This document shows, piece after piece, positions 1-7,194 of a stretch of DNA of 64,000 bases. The first letter of the stretch is position 1. The number at the start of each line of letters is the position of its first letter. The position numbers and the translations under genes were made by a program. This DNA is from JAXDAY01 sp034679345 (lineage in GTDB: Bacteria; Eisenbacteria; RBG-16-71-46; CAIMUX01; VGJL01): contig JAXDAY010000031.1 in the NCBI GenBank assembly GCA_034679345.1, positions 124,001 through 188,000 of the forward strand, in the 5' to 3' direction. The notes under the pieces were generated by a model, which made no database searches, had not been told where the DNA came from, and saw only the letters and a program-made list of their open reading frames with translations.

Positions 1-108
1 CGGAATCTCGAACTCGCCTTCCACCAAGAGGTTGCATCGATCGCAGGAGAGGCGGGTGACGAGCATCGTCTCGCCGCATCCCGTGCATCGACATCTCGAA
101 ATGTCCAT
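1..108 (-). CDS. DUF2089-like zinc-ribbon protein (N-terminal fragment, runs off left edge)
   Basis: Only the first 36 codons are present; the gene continues beyond base 1. The ATG at 108 is preceded by GGAG at a good distance. The fragment starts MDISRCRCTGCGE and shows two Cys pairs with C-x2-C spacing (Cys8/Cys11 and Cys22/Cys25), with a LVEGEFEIP-like stretch after the second pair. This is the usual start of DUF2089 proteins, small zinc-ribbon proteins with a later helix-turn-helix-like part that are thought to be regulators. Nothing of the C-terminal half can be seen, so the family call rests on the ribbon and its spacing alone. The region upstream (109-186) is unusually A/T-rich and probably holds its promoter; no clear -35/-10 pair was settled on. 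Confidence 0.6.
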   Translation of the reverse strand, partial: MDISRCRCTGCGETMLVTRLSCDRCNLLVEGEFEIP

Positions 109-186
109 AGTTGATTCTCCTTTTGAGGGAGATTCTGACATATGGATTCATAAAATCAAGAGCGAAATCAAAAAAATGAAGATTGG

Positions 187-1125
187 CTATGGCGAGGCCG
201 GTTCATCGAACGCACGGAGGGTTGTCTGGACTCCCTGCTCGTATGGCGTCGCCGCAGGCGGACCGATCCGCCGGTCCAGGGCTCCCGAGTCAAGAATGGG
301 CGGTCGGGAGTAGAGGGGGACCATCTCCACCATTTCACGCATCGTCGCATCGAAGATCCCCAGGAGCCGGAAAAGGCCCGCGCCAGCCCGGAGGAAGCGG
401 AGGCGGGTGTTGCGCTGGCGCGCCGCGATCCCGCAGAACTCGCGACCAGTGATCCCACCGGTGGTCGCGACGTTCCAGCGGTGCCCGTAGAGCTCCTCGT
501 GGGGCAGGATTTCGGCGATCCGGCGGGCGGCGTCGGTGATCAGGATGAACTGCCGGACCGTGTCGGGGGAGCCGATCCAGTTGACCGGGCGGCCGGCGGC
601 GGCGGCGCGCAGCGCAAGGTTGCCCAGGCTGAGTTCCGCGAGGGGACCATAGAAGTCGGGCAGATGGATGACCGCCGCCCCCGCGGCCAGCAGGATCTCT
701 TCCTGCTCCTTGCGGATGCGGCACTTGAACGCGATCGGCTGGCGCGGGTGTTCCTCGGTGACCGGATTGGAGAGGATCGGTTCGTATGAGTAGAAGCTGC
801 TCACCAGGATGCAGGGAGTCCTCTCTCGTCCGATGGCTGCCGCGACCGTCCGGGCGATGGCCGGGTGGTCTCGGAACTGGGGGTATGGGAGCCCCACCGC
901 ATGGACGACGGCGTCGCAGCCTTCCATCGCGCGGACGGCGGCTTCCGGATCGCGCAGGTCGGCGGCGTAACTCTCGACCGATGAGGCGCCGAAGAGCCGG
1001 GTCAGTCGGTCGGCGGAGCGGGACACGACTCGCGCCCCGATCCCCTTGCGGGCCAGCTCCGTCGCCAGATGCCGTCCAACTGCGCCGGTCGCGCCGAAGA
1101 TCGCTACCTTCCGGATCTCGGTCAT
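187..1125 (-). CDS. NAD(P)-binding atypical SDR / nucleoside-diphosphate-sugar epimerase-like protein
   Basis: A 312-residue Rossmann protein. The chosen ATG at 1125 follows a GGGAGGGTGG ribosome site and puts the nucleotide-binding motif GATGAVGR at residues 10-17; a longer reading upstream adds about 50 residues that look like leader DNA. The family includes sugar epimerases, NmrA-like sensors and reductases. Where classical SDRs have YxxxK, this protein reads CRIRKEQEE, with Cys in place of the catalytic Tyr, so it may not be a typical epimerase. A conserved SSFYSYEP stretch precedes it. It is divergent from the aldo/keto reductase and shares a 121-bp intergenic region with it, so the two may be co-regulated. 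The substrate cannot be told. Confidence 0.75.
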   Translation of the reverse strand: MTEIRKVAIFGATGAVGRHLATELARKGIGARVVSRSADRLTRLFGASSVESYAADLRDPEAAVRAMEGCDAVVHAVGLPYPQFRDHPAIARTVAAAIGRERTPCILVSSFYSYEPILSNPVTEEHPRQPIAFKCRIRKEQEEILLAAGAAVIHLPDFYGPLAELSLGNLALRAAAAGRPVNWIGSPDTVRQFILITDAARRIAEILPHEELYGHRWNVATTGGITGREFCGIAARQRNTRLRFLRAGAGLFRLLGIFDATMREMVEMVPLYSRPPILDSGALDRRIGPPAATPYEQGVQTTLRAFDEPASP

Positions 1126-1246
1126 GTCGCCACCCTCCCGGGGTCCTTCCGACGGAAGAGTAACAGCTTCAGCGCAGATCGGGCTGCAAAGGAACTCCCC
1201 GTTATTGTACGGTTCGGATGCGGAGGGGCGCCGCGCGAGGTCTGGG

Positions 1247-2419
1247 ATGCGGATTCGCGAGCATCGGGGGGTCAATCTGTCTGTCGTTGGCCTGGGCTGT
1301 TACGGCCTATCAGGCGCATATGGTCCCCCGCGTCCCCGTCGCTTCACGCGGGTTCTGGACCGGGCGATCGAGCTGGGGGTCAACTATATCGACACCGCCC
1401 CAACCTATGGGGACGCGGAACGGCTCGTCGGACGCGCCATCGCCGGCAGGCGAGATGCCGTTTTCCTTGCCACGAAGATCGCCGTCGCCTCGGACGGGAA
1501 GGCCGACCTCTCCCGCAAAGCGATCCGCGCCTCCTGCGAGGAGAGTCTCGCCCGTCTCGGCACGGATCGAGTCGATCTGCTTCAGATCCACTACGACGAT
1601 CCTCGCGTTGCGATCGAGGACGCGATCGACTCCGTCGAGACTCTGCTTCGCGAGGGAAAGATCCGCTTCTACGGTCTTGCCCACATCCCTGCGGAGCGGG
1701 CCGCCGCGTATGCCCGCATCGGCCGTTGCTTCTCGATCCAGATGGAGCTGAGCGCCCTGGCGCGCCAGTCCGAAACGACCCTTCTGCCCCTTTGCCGGCG
1801 CCATCGCCTCCTGGGCGTCGCCTTCAGCGCGACGGCGCGCGGCCTGTTGACCGGCAGGGTGCCGGGTCGGCGAGGTTTTGCGACCGGCGACATCCGCCGG
1901 ATCGATCCGCTCTTCCAGCGCGAGCGGATGGTTTCGGGAAGGCGGATTGCCGAGGAGATGGCCCGGATCGGCCGCGCGCACGGACGCTCGCCGGCGCAAC
2001 TGGCCATCGCCTGGGCCCTCTCACGTCCGGGGATCGGCGTGGTTTTGACGGGTGCTTCGCGCATCGAGCACCTCGAGGAAAACGTGGCCGCTGCCGATTG
2101 GGCGCCGCCGCAGGCGACGATGCGAGCGCTCGAGGAGTTCCTCGATCGCGAGCTCGAGTGGGTTCTCGGGGAACAGAGATCGGCGATCCGATCGATCTTG
2201 ACCCGGCCCCTCCCGTCGGACCCGGAAGCGGCGTTCGCGGATCTGATCTACGCCATGGAGACGTCGGTCGATGGCGGCCTGGCGCGCGAAGAAGACCTCC
2301 TTCCTGTCTTCAGGGATCTCTACGCGCTCCGCGGGTTGCGCGATCCCTCGCTCTTCCCTCGCTTCGAACGACTTCGCGCGCGCCTCTCCGAGCTGGCAGG
2401 TTTCTCCGTCTCCTCCTGA
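1247..2419 (+). CDS. Aldo/keto reductase
   Basis: A 390-residue cytoplasmic NAD(P)H-dependent oxidoreductase of the AKR TIM-barrel superfamily. All four catalytic residues are visible: Asp49 (YIDTAP), Tyr54 (PTYGDAE), Lys77 (ATKIA) and His115 (LQIHYDD). The C-terminal part keeps the cofactor-binding GVVLTGAS stretch. The ATG at 1247 was chosen because MRIREHRGVNLSVVGLGCYGLSG is the normal AKR beginning and GAGG lies upstream. The protein has about 60 residues beyond the barrel (LTRPLPSDPEAAF onward), somewhat longer than a typical AKR. Its 3' end overlaps the convergent mutY gene by 100 bp. The substrate is unknown; the first halves resemble the general stress/pyridoxal type. Confidence 0.9.
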   Translation: MRIREHRGVNLSVVGLGCYGLSGAYGPPRPRRFTRVLDRAIELGVNYIDTAPTYGDAERLVGRAIAGRRDAVFLATKIAVASDGKADLSRKAIRASCEESLARLGTDRVDLLQIHYDDPRVAIEDAIDSVETLLREGKIRFYGLAHIPAERAAAYARIGRCFSIQMELSALARQSETTLLPLCRRHRLLGVAFSATARGLLTGRVPGRRGFATGDIRRIDPLFQRERMVSGRRIAEEMARIGRAHGRSPAQLAIAWALSRPGIGVVLTGASRIEHLEENVAAADWAPPQATMRALEEFLDRELEWVLGEQRSAIRSILTRPLPSDPEAAFADLIYAMETSVDGGLAREEDLLPVFRDLYALRGLRDPSLFPRFERLRARLSELAGFSVSS

Positions 2420-3489
2420 AGCGGCCCGGAGCGGATCGAGCGGCTCCGTCGCTGCGCGCCGATCTTCTCGTCCTGCAATGCGAGCGCTTTCGTCAGAAGA
2501 GCAGAGCGGGGGAGATCTCGGATTCGATCCGGCGCCACCCAGGCTCCCGGGCCCGCCGGCTCGCCCGGCACGCTCTCCGGCGCGGGGGGATACGAGTAGA
2601 CCGCGCACCGGTAACGGCGACTCATGATCGTGTGCGCAATCGAACCGAGGGCTCGGCCCAGGCCCGCGGATGTTTCCATTGACCTCCACGGCAGCATCCA
2701 CAGGCCTTCGAGGGGAGGCCTACGGCGCGACTCGAGCCACACGCGCCCGCGCCGGTCGCGCAGGATGAAGATCGTCGTGTCGCGAGACTCCGTGCGGGGG
2801 CGTCGCCTTGGCGCGGGAAACTCGCCGACGCGTCCCGCGCGGGAGGCGGCGCAATCGATCCGCACAGGGCACTCCGGACAACGAGGCGATACGGGCAGAC
2901 ACACGATCGCGCCCAACTCCATCATCGCCTGGTTCGCTTCGCCTGGATGCAGCGGGTCGAGCAGGTTGTCGGCCCACATCTGAAGGGTTCTGGGCGATGG
3001 GTCGGAGAGTGCGAGCAGCCGCGCGAGGACGCGGCGCACATTCCCATCGACGACGGCGCAGCGCGCCCCATAGGCGATGCTCAGAACCGCGCGGGCGATA
3101 TAGGCCCCCACCCCTGGCAGGCTCAAGGCACGATCGAGGGCCCGCGGAAACTCCGCATGCCCTCCGCTTGTCAGGATGCGCGCGGCGGCATGGAGGTTTC
3201 GGGCTCTCCGGTAATAGCCTAGACCGGACCAAGCTGCAGTGACCTCCGACTCCGAAGCCGCCGCAAGATCCGAGAGTGTCGGGAACCGCGCGAGGAACTC
3301 CATGTACCGAGGAGTGACGACATCGACTCGGGTCTGTTGCAGCATGACCTCGGAGACCCAGATCCTGTAGGGATCGCCGGTTTCCCGCCAGGGGAGGGGC
3401 CGGCGGCAGCGGGCGTACCAGCCGCGCAGGCGCTTGTGAAAGCCCCGCGCGTCGACGGGAATCCGAGGCAGGGAGGCGTTGACCGGCAT
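2320..3489 (-). CDS. mutY: A/G-specific adenine DNA glycosylase MutY
   Basis: A 389-residue base-excision repair enzyme that removes adenine mispaired with 8-oxoguanine. The catalytic Glu47 sits in WVSEVMLQQ, the helix-hairpin-helix in LPGVGAYIA (about 124-132) and the catalytic Asp148 in VVDGNV. The 4Fe-4S cluster ligands Cys197, Cys204, Cys207 and Cys213 have exact C-x6-C-x2-C-x5-C spacing. A NUDIX-like C-terminal domain for 8-oxoG recognition follows (TIFILRDRRGRVWLESR). The ATG at 3489 is the first sensible start; upstream in-frame codons are low-complexity. Its ribosome site is weak. The last 100 bp of the gene, encoding a basic Arg/Ser-rich tail, overlap the 3' end of the aldo/keto reductase on the other strand. 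Confidence 0.95.
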   Translation of the reverse strand: MPVNASLPRIPVDARGFHKRLRGWYARCRRPLPWRETGDPYRIWVSEVMLQQTRVDVVTPRYMEFLARFPTLSDLAAASESEVTAAWSGLGYYRRARNLHAAARILTSGGHAEFPRALDRALSLPGVGAYIARAVLSIAYGARCAVVDGNVRRVLARLLALSDPSPRTLQMWADNLLDPLHPGEANQAMMELGAIVCLPVSPRCPECPVRIDCAASRAGRVGEFPAPRRRPRTESRDTTIFILRDRRGRVWLESRRRPPLEGLWMLPWRSMETSAGLGRALGSIAHTIMSRRYRCAVYSYPPAPESVPGEPAGPGAWVAPDRIRDLPRSALLTKALALQDEKIGAQRRSRSIRSGPLQEETEKPASSERRARSRSKRGKSEGSRNPRSA

Positions 3490-3558
3490 CACTTGCCGTC
3501 CCGGTCCTGGGACGATTCCCGGCGTTGGAGTCCCATTAATGAATGTCTCCACTGCGGA

Positions 3559-3595
3559 GCCCCCCGGACCGGTCTGGCGCATGCGGCCGGGGGGC
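3559..3595. other. Strong inverted repeat in the mutY/lipoprotein divergent region
   Basis: Perfect 9-bp arms GCCCCCCGG (3559-3567) and CCGGGGGGC (3587-3595) enclose a 19-base loop. It lies in the 266-bp gap between mutY (minus) and the lipoprotein gene (plus), about 50 bp before the -24/-12 promoter. No T tract follows on either strand, so it is not a clear terminator; it could be an operator or a 5'-leader structure of mutY. Confidence 0.35.
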
Positions 3596-3647
3596 CCGAA
3601 AGCCTTGTAGATCCCGCTTGACGCCCCCGGGACCAGGGTCCAATCTC

Positions 3648-3663
3648 TGGCACGACCTGTGCT
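3648..3663 (+). promoter_or_regulatory. Sigma-54 (-24/-12) promoter candidate
   Basis: TGGCACG-ACCT-GTGCT matches the sigma-54 consensus TGGCACG-N4-TTGCW with one mismatch. The invariant GG (3649-3650) and GC (3661-3662) are exactly 10 bp apart. Transcription would start near 3674 and give a leader of about 80 bases before the lipoprotein ATG at 3756. An NtrC-type sigma-54 activator is encoded 3.5 kb downstream (7187-8554), which makes the match more meaningful. Confidence 0.6.
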
Positions 3664-3755
3664 GGAGCGTACGGCAGCTAGCGCTCGGCAGAAAGCTGCA
3701 TCCATGGGGGATGACGGGGTCTGCTGCCTAGGATACGAAAGGAGTGTCCGTAACC

Positions 3756-4409
3756 ATGACCGGTTTTGTTCGGCGGTCCGCACGCAAGCCCCTCGCGCTT
3801 GCGATGTGGTCGGGTGTGCTTTTGCTGTTGGTCCTCGGGCTTGCCTCCTGCGCCAAGCCGCCGGAGGCCGAGATGGCTATGGCGCAGACTGCGATTGATC
3901 AGGCCAAGCAGTCGGAAGCTGCGGAGTATGCGGCGGCGGAGCTCCGGGCAGCCGAGGATTCCCTCGCTGCGGCTACCAGCGAGATCGATCGCCAGAGTGC
4001 CAAGTTCGCGCTCTTCCGCAGCTACAAGGTTGCGAAGGCGAAGGCTCTCGCGGCTGAGGCGGCCGGCAAGGTCGCGGCCGATGCTGCGGTGAAGAACAAG
4101 GAGATCGCGCGGCAAGAGTCCGAGGCGAATCTCGCGGCTGTGCAGCAGGCGATCGCGGATGTCCGCGCCCTGATGGACAGCCCTGAGGGCAAGAGACTGA
4201 TGCGTGCGAAGGAAGCCCGCCAGGCGATCGAGCAGATCAAGACCGAAATCGATGCGACTGAGGCTTCACTGGAGCAAATCCGTCAGACCCATGCCCAAGA
4301 GAAGTACAAGATGGCGGCGAGAATGGGCGCGGATGCGAAGGCGAAGATCGCGAATCTCACAACCGAGGTCCAGAACGCCATCGACAAGATGACGGGGGGT
4401 ACGAAGTAG
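3756..4409 (+). CDS. DUF4398-like alanine-rich coiled-coil lipoprotein
   Basis: A 217-residue protein exported and probably lipidated at Cys32: basic start, hydrophobic run VLLLLVLGLA, lipobox LASC. The mature part is almost wholly helical, rich in Ala, Lys, Glu and Gln (AKQSEAAEYAAAELRAAEDS and similar), as in DUF4398 lipoproteins of the outer membrane/periplasm, whose role is not established but which often sit with OmpA-like genes. The ATG at 3756 was chosen over a GTG at 3744 because AAAGGAG (3738-3744) is spaced for the ATG. A sigma-54-type promoter lies about 90 bp upstream and a terminator-like hairpin follows (4477-4510). The next gene is an L,D-transpeptidase lipoprotein, suggesting a cell-wall or envelope-integrity role. 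Confidence 0.8.
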   Translation: MTGFVRRSARKPLALAMWSGVLLLLVLGLASCAKPPEAEMAMAQTAIDQAKQSEAAEYAAAELRAAEDSLAAATSEIDRQSAKFALFRSYKVAKAKALAAEAAGKVAADAAVKNKEIARQESEANLAAVQQAIADVRALMDSPEGKRLMRAKEARQAIEQIKTEIDATEASLEQIRQTHAQEKYKMAARMGADAKAKIANLTTEVQNAIDKMTGGTK

Positions 4410-4476
4410 CAGGACTCGATCGATCCGCGACCCTCGTGGATGTCGAGCGCAGCAGTAGTACGAACCCTGGGATGGT

Positions 4477-4510
4477 GGCGGGAGGGCCGGTCGGAGACAG
4501 GCCCCCCGCC
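4477..4510 (+). terminator. Terminator or attenuator hairpin
   Basis: Arms GGCGGGAGGGCC (4477-4488) and GGCCCCCCGCC (4500-4510) pair along 11 bp with one bulged A and an 11-base loop; TTCCTCTT follows. It sits between the DUF4398-like lipoprotein and the L,D-transpeptidase gene, so it could limit read-through and set different levels of the two proteins. Confidence 0.5.
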
Positions 4511-4552
4511 TTCCTCTTGGCGGATCGTGGTTCAGGAGGAGAGATCTCCGTG

Positions 4553-5182
4553 ATGCTTCGTATCGGAGCGGCCTGCGCGCTCGCGGCGCTGCTCCTCGCG
4601 GGGGGGTGCCGTCAGGGGGGGGACTCGACGGCGCCAAGCGCGCCCGCCCACATGGACGAGGAAGCGCTCCAGAAGAGGATCGCGGGTCTCCAGAAGCAGA
4701 ACGGGCAGTTGGAGAGCCGCCTGGGCAAGCTGATTCCGAAGAGCCCCTACATCGTCATCAACACGACTCTCAATCGGATCTACGTGCGCAAGAGCGGAGA
4801 AACCCTCGTGGACGGCGCCTGTTCCACCGGGAGCAACACAGAACTCGTCTCCCCGGACGGGACGCGCCGGTGGTTCTTCTCGACTCCCCGTGGAGTTTTC
4901 AAGGTCCTCAACCGGCGCAAGAACCCGGTCTGGGCCGTGCCGGAATGGGGGATCATCGAGGCGGAGCTCGCCGGGGAGGAGCTCCTTCCGGAGGATCTGT
5001 TCCAACGGGGGGTGCTCGGGAAATACGCCCTCGATCTCGGCCACGGCTACATGATCCACGGAACCCTCTTCCAGAGGTTCCTCGGCCTCCAGGTGACGCA
5101 CGGTTGCGTCCGAGTCGGCGACGAAGACCTGGAGCAGATCTGGCAACTGACGAAGATCGGCACGCCAGTCTACATATTCTAG
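4553..5182 (+). CDS. Lipoprotein L,D-transpeptidase (YkuD family)
   Basis: A 209-residue envelope enzyme that forms 3-3 peptidoglycan cross-links or anchors lipoproteins to the wall. The signal ends LLAGGC with the lipidated Cys at 19. A short coiled coil follows (about 35-60, ALQKRIAGLQKQNGQLESRL). The YkuD domain runs from about 64 to the end: PYIVINTTLNRIYV, then His169 (MIHG), then THGCVRVGD with His183, catalytic Cys185 and Arg187. It is short for a YkuD protein and lacks a LysM domain. AGGAGG at about 4535 serves either this ATG or an in-frame GTG at 4550. Its stop overlaps the ribosome site of the next gene, so the two are likely co-translated. Confidence 0.88.
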   Translation: MLRIGAACALAALLLAGGCRQGGDSTAPSAPAHMDEEALQKRIAGLQKQNGQLESRLGKLIPKSPYIVINTTLNRIYVRKSGETLVDGACSTGSNTELVSPDGTRRWFFSTPRGVFKVLNRRKNPVWAVPEWGIIEAELAGEELLPEDLFQRGVLGKYALDLGHGYMIHGTLFQRFLGLQVTHGCVRVGDEDLEQIWQLTKIGTPVYIF

Positions 5183-5195
5183 GAGGTCTGGCAGA

Positions 5196-5909
5196 GTGAG
5201 AGACCGTGCGGTTCGGATATTATCCGCCGTCGTTCTCATCTTGATCGCGCTCGGCGCGGTTCCCTCGACCGCCCAGGAGGATGCGCCTTCCAGGGACGAG
5301 CTCTACGGCGAGTACGTGCGCCTGCGCGCGGTCAACGCGGTGCTCGTCGCGCGCTTGGCCCTGAGCAAGCAGGAGGAGCCGTATCTCATCCTCGACATTC
5401 CGGAAAAGGAAGTGAGGCTTGAGCTCCAAGGTGTGACCCTGACGAGCGTCCCGGCGCGCGAGATCGAGCTGAATCGCCTCGCCCGCGAGATCTCCCGCGA
5501 CACGACCCGCATCGGATTCTGCGAGGTGCCGTTCGTCCTCCAACAGGACCGATGGTTCGAGGAAGTCCCAACACTCGCGGCGAAAGACACCGCGGCGGTC
5601 ATGAGCAGCCCCGATACGACCGGAGCGCTAGCCGAACGGATTCGCACCGCGCCGGTTCTGGCGCTTCTCCGCTTCGAGCGCAATCTCGTCCTGGCTCTTC
5701 GAGGGGAGATTCCTCCCGCGAGCCGGCTCGAGCGCTGGAAGGTGTCGCTCCGCCGCTTCTGGAGGTCCTTGCGCTCCAGCACCGCGGAGGGAGCGCTCCG
5801 CGTCGAGCGCCGGCGTTCCATCCTGATCGAGTTCGACATGGAACCTGCGCAGGTCCGTTCCATTGCCCCCAATCTCACCAAGGGGACGAAGATCGTCCTG
5901 CGATTCTGA
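5196..5909 (+). CDS. Secreted protein resembling the YkuD N-terminal half but without the catalytic motif
   Basis: A 237-residue protein from a GTG start behind AGGAGG, 13 bases after the transpeptidase stop. A cleavable signal peptide is likely (hydrophobic 8-22, then STAQ). After a short helix, residues about 60-85 read PYLILDIPEKEVRLELQGVTL, which can be laid beside PYIVINTTLNRIYVRKSGETL of the upstream enzyme. No HGC motif follows. The C-terminal half is basic and helical and ends with a small beta-rich segment (FDMEPAQVRSIAPNLTKG). I read it as a non-catalytic relative or partner of the transpeptidase, with moderate confidence; otherwise it is a hypothetical periplasmic protein. Confidence 0.7.
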   Translation: MRDRAVRILSAVVLILIALGAVPSTAQEDAPSRDELYGEYVRLRAVNAVLVARLALSKQEEPYLILDIPEKEVRLELQGVTLTSVPAREIELNRLAREISRDTTRIGFCEVPFVLQQDRWFEEVPTLAAKDTAAVMSSPDTTGALAERIRTAPVLALLRFERNLVLALRGEIPPASRLERWKVSLRRFWRSLRSSTAEGALRVERRRSILIEFDMEPAQVRSIAPNLTKGTKIVLRF

Positions 5910-5960
5910 TCTCTGGACGCCGCCGCTGCCGCTCCCGTCCCCCGCACCGAAGCAGTCTCA

Positions 5961-5990
5961 TTGACCCGCCCGGCGCGCCCCCGGTAGACT
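5961..5990 (+). promoter_or_regulatory. Sigma-70 promoter candidate for a leaderless kinase mRNA
   Basis: TTGACC (5961-5966), an 18-base spacer and TAGACT (5985-5990). The kinase ATG at 5998 begins 8 bases after the -10 box and no ribosome-binding site precedes it, so transcription would begin at or next to the start codon. Confidence 0.5.
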
Positions 5991-5997
5991 CTCCGCC

Positions 5998-7194
5998 ATG
6001 CAACCGGATCTCCCGATGAGGCGTTCCGGCGAGCCGTCCTCGACCGAATCCGAAGACGACGCGAGTTCGAAGCTGGACGGCGAGACGTCCCGGCACCTCT
6101 ACGAGGCCGTGGTGGGCCAAATGGCGGTCCCCCTTGTGGTGACCGATCTCGATCACCGAATTCGAGCCTGGAGCCGGGGCTCGGAGCGACTCCTCGGATA
6201 CACCCCGGCCGAAGTGCTCGGCCGTCCGCAATCGATCATCGTTCCGGCCGATCTGCTCGCCCTCGACGATGCGCGCATGCGCGAGGCGACGGAGCAGGGG
6301 CAGCGGCCTGCCGCGGTCGTGACGGAGCGCCTTCACAAGGATGGGGGTCGCATTCCTGTGGAGATCTTCGGTTCCACGATCAGGGGCGATGACGGTTCGA
6401 CGCTCGGCTACACGATGGTCATCCTCGATCAGAGCGAGAAGCTCGCCATGCAGGAGAAGCTCCTGCAGACCGAGCGCCTCGTCGCCCTCGCCCGCGTCGT
6501 CGGCAAGGTCTTCCACGAGCTGCGCACCCCTCTGGGCGTCCTGGTGCTCGAGGCCGAGATCCTCGGCGAGGAGCTGGAAGACCTCATCCGTTCGGCGGGC
6601 GATCGAGCGGATCCTGCCGCCTCCGCTCGGATCCGCGACTCGCTCGCCCTCTTCATGCGGGAGATCGCGCGGATCGAGGGGCTCGCGGAGGACTACCTTC
6701 TCATGATCCGCCCGATCCGTCCGCACCGTTCCAAGGTGAGGTTGGGGGAGTTCTTGGATGCGCTCGAGAGGGAGATCGAATCCCGGAGCGAACGGGAGGG
6801 CTACGTCGTTCGAGTGCGCTGCCTCAGCCCCGACGAGTCGGTGATGCTCGACTCCATGCAGATGCTCCGCGTCTTCCACAACCTCGCTTCGAATAGCCTG
6901 GACGCGATCCCGGAGGCGACGGCCCCGGTGCTGGAGATCGACGCGCGCCTGGAGGGGGATTTCCTGGTGATCCGGCTGAGGGACAATGGCCCCGGGCTTG
7001 CGCCGGAGCTCGCCGACGGCGGCGCTTTCGAGATCTTCGCCACGACGAAGCGCCTCGGATCGGGACTGGGTCTTCATCTCGTCCAGGAGATCATCATCGC
7101 GCACGGCGGCACGATCGATCTGCGCAATCACCCGGACGGCGGAGCCGAGGCGATCGTCTCGATCCCGAGAGGAACGGAGGAGGGGGATGCCTGA
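5998..7194 (+). CDS. PAS-domain sensor histidine kinase (NtrB-like)
   Basis: A 398-residue soluble kinase without membrane segments. A PAS domain covers about 35-150 (VVTDLDHRIRAWSRGSERLLGYTPAEVLG). The dimerisation/phosphoacceptor helix has FHELRTPLG with His173. The ATPase domain has the N box HNLASNSLDAI, G1 DNGPGL and G2 GSGLGL. Lacking a transmembrane sensor, it probably senses a cytoplasmic or redox/ligand signal through PAS. It overlaps the following NtrC-like gene by 8 bp, the classic arrangement of a cognate kinase/regulator pair. The start codon has no ribosome site but sits 8 bases after a -10 box, suggesting leaderless translation. Confidence 0.92.
   Translation: MQPDLPMRRSGEPSSTESEDDASSKLDGETSRHLYEAVVGQMAVPLVVTDLDHRIRAWSRGSERLLGYTPAEVLGRPQSIIVPADLLALDDARMREATEQGQRPAAVVTERLHKDGGRIPVEIFGSTIRGDDGSTLGYTMVILDQSEKLAMQEKLLQTERLVALARVVGKVFHELRTPLGVLVLEAEILGEELEDLIRSAGDRADPAASARIRDSLALFMREIARIEGLAEDYLLMIRPIRPHRSKVRLGEFLDALEREIESRSEREGYVVRVRCLSPDESVMLDSMQMLRVFHNLASNSLDAIPEATAPVLEIDARLEGDFLVIRLRDNGPGLAPELADGGAFEIFATTKRLGSGLGLHLVQEIIIAHGGTIDLRNHPDGGAEAIVSIPRGTEEGDA

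Noticed and set aside
3636..3650. A 15-base match (inverted) to 24825-24839
   Set aside because: A few 15-base matches are expected by chance in 64 kb when both strands are considered, and the similarity stops at both edges.
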